From positions 1 through 64,000 of the forward strand of contig CAIUPE010000128.1 of NCBI GenBank assembly GCA_903900975.1: a stretch of 64,000 nt of DNA. The letters are read 5' to 3'. The DNA is from an uncultured Hyphomicrobiales bacterium. GTDB taxonomy: Bacteria; Pseudomonadota; Alphaproteobacteria; Rhizobiales; Beijerinckiaceae. The notes beneath the pieces are model-generated. The model was not told the origin of the DNA. It saw only the letters and a list, made by a program, of their open reading frames with translations, and searched no databases. Position numbers and translations under genes: made by a program. Shown piece after piece: positions 63,625-64,000 of the stretch (positions are counted from its first letter, which is position 1; each line of letters begins with the position of its first letter).

Positions 63625-64000
63625 TTAGTGCTGGGCTTTGGTGACCCGCCTCAATGTCAGATTGATGCGACCACCATTGGGCAGCAATGATGATGTGCCA
63701 GCATAAATTCGGCTAATGCCATGGAACGCCAGCCTAGCTGGGCCTCCAAAGGCGATCACATCGCCGGAATTCAATTTAAGTGATTCGGTCGGTCCGGTCC
63801 GCTCTTCCGTACCGATCCGAAATAAAGCACTATCCCCCAAGGATACGGAAACGACAGGAGCGTCTAGGTCCTGCTCATCTTTATCCTGATGCAGGCCCAT
63901 TTTCGCCGAGGGCCCGTAGTAATTAATCAAACAGGCTTCAGGACTATCGAAACGTCGCTTGGGAGTATCTGAAACGCTTGCGAGATTACCTGAGTTATCC
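63625..64000 (-). CDS. alkB: AlkB-type 2-oxoglutarate DNA/RNA dealkylase (5' end beyond window)
   Basis: The C-terminal ~125 residues of AlkB. They include CLINYYGPSAKMGLHQDKDE with the HxD iron ligands, SLGDSALFRIG, the distal histidine in PARLAFHGI, and the arginines in RINLTLRR that bind 2-oxoglutarate. AlkB removes methyl lesions from single-stranded DNA and RNA. The frame is open through the right edge, so the N-terminus lies outside the window. It is convergent with grpE with a nine-base gap. Confidence 0.93.
   Translation of the reverse strand, partial: DNSGNLASVSDTPKRRFDSPEACLINYYGPSAKMGLHQDKDEQDLDAPVVSVSLGDSALFRIGTEERTGPTESLKLNSGDVIAFGGPARLAFHGISRIYAGTSSLLPNGGRINLTLRRVTKAQH

Noticed and set aside
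1-64000. CRISPR arrays, insertion sequences, prophage or replication origin
   Set aside because: No regularly spaced repeats, transposase motifs, phage structural genes or DnaA-box clusters were seen on reading both strands.

Overview
The window is chromosomal DNA of an alphaproteobacterium, most likely of the order Hyphomicrobiales (Rhizobiales). This is inferred from gene content and protein style: a DUF2948 gene between murA and hisD, UPF0262 next to a low-molecular-weight phosphatase, polyol genes of the SmoEFGK/SmoS/MtlK type, glutathione-dependent formaldehyde dehydrogenase, and rph-rdgB-hemW in series. I cannot name the genus. The first ~150 bases do not fit. They are AT-rich and encode the start of a Bacteroidota-type DUF4254 protein, so the left edge may be an assembly join or a transferred remnant.

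Layout. 1-1300: DUF4254 fragment, a small winged-helix regulator, a small unknown gene, a candidate structured RNA with its own terminator, and a 23-bp perfect hairpin. 1300-4720 (minus): xerC, a protein-lysine methyltransferase, a Zur-like regulator and ispG. 4870-10000: Gfo/Idh oxidoreductase, folD, a secreted protein, a HAD phosphatase and gabD. 10000-14400 (minus): queF, adhC coupled to a phosphonate monoester hydrolase/sulfatase, and an MFS exporter. 14470-19770 (minus): a ribose-type ABC importer ending in an LVIVD beta-propeller gene. 19900-25450 (minus): the complete urea importer urtABCDE behind a sigma-54-type promoter. 25700-34000: a DUF1003 protein, then a sorbitol/mannitol regulon of SorC-type regulator, SmoE, SmoF, SmoG, SmoK, sorbitol dehydrogenase and mannitol dehydrogenase. 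34000-38750: small genes, then a minus-strand cluster of Hsp70-like protein, metallophosphoesterase and a kinase-UspA fusion. 38950-46650: tRNA-Thr, murA, DUF2948, hisD, UPF0262, two tyrosine-phosphatase families, a 2-oxoglutarate oxygenase, TerC, tRNA-Gly and an SCO1 protein. 46650-52230: a GT2 glycosyltransferase with an in-frame stop, lepA, an EamA transporter, and a toxin-antitoxin pair whose toxin also has an in-frame stop. 52240-64000: hrcA, rph, rdgB, hemW, an LpoA-like lipoprotein, rsmI, yraN, gshB, a PhnA-type protein, glnD, grpE and an alkB cut by the right edge.

Together the genes describe a heterotroph that scavenges urea under nitrogen control (urt, glnD), imports and oxidises polyols to fructose, detoxifies formaldehyde with glutathione (gshB, adhC), and has a standard housekeeping core. 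The parts least explained by known annotation are the structured RNA near 880-1095, the kinase/phosphatase/Hsp70 cluster, and two genes each broken by a single clean in-frame stop codon.
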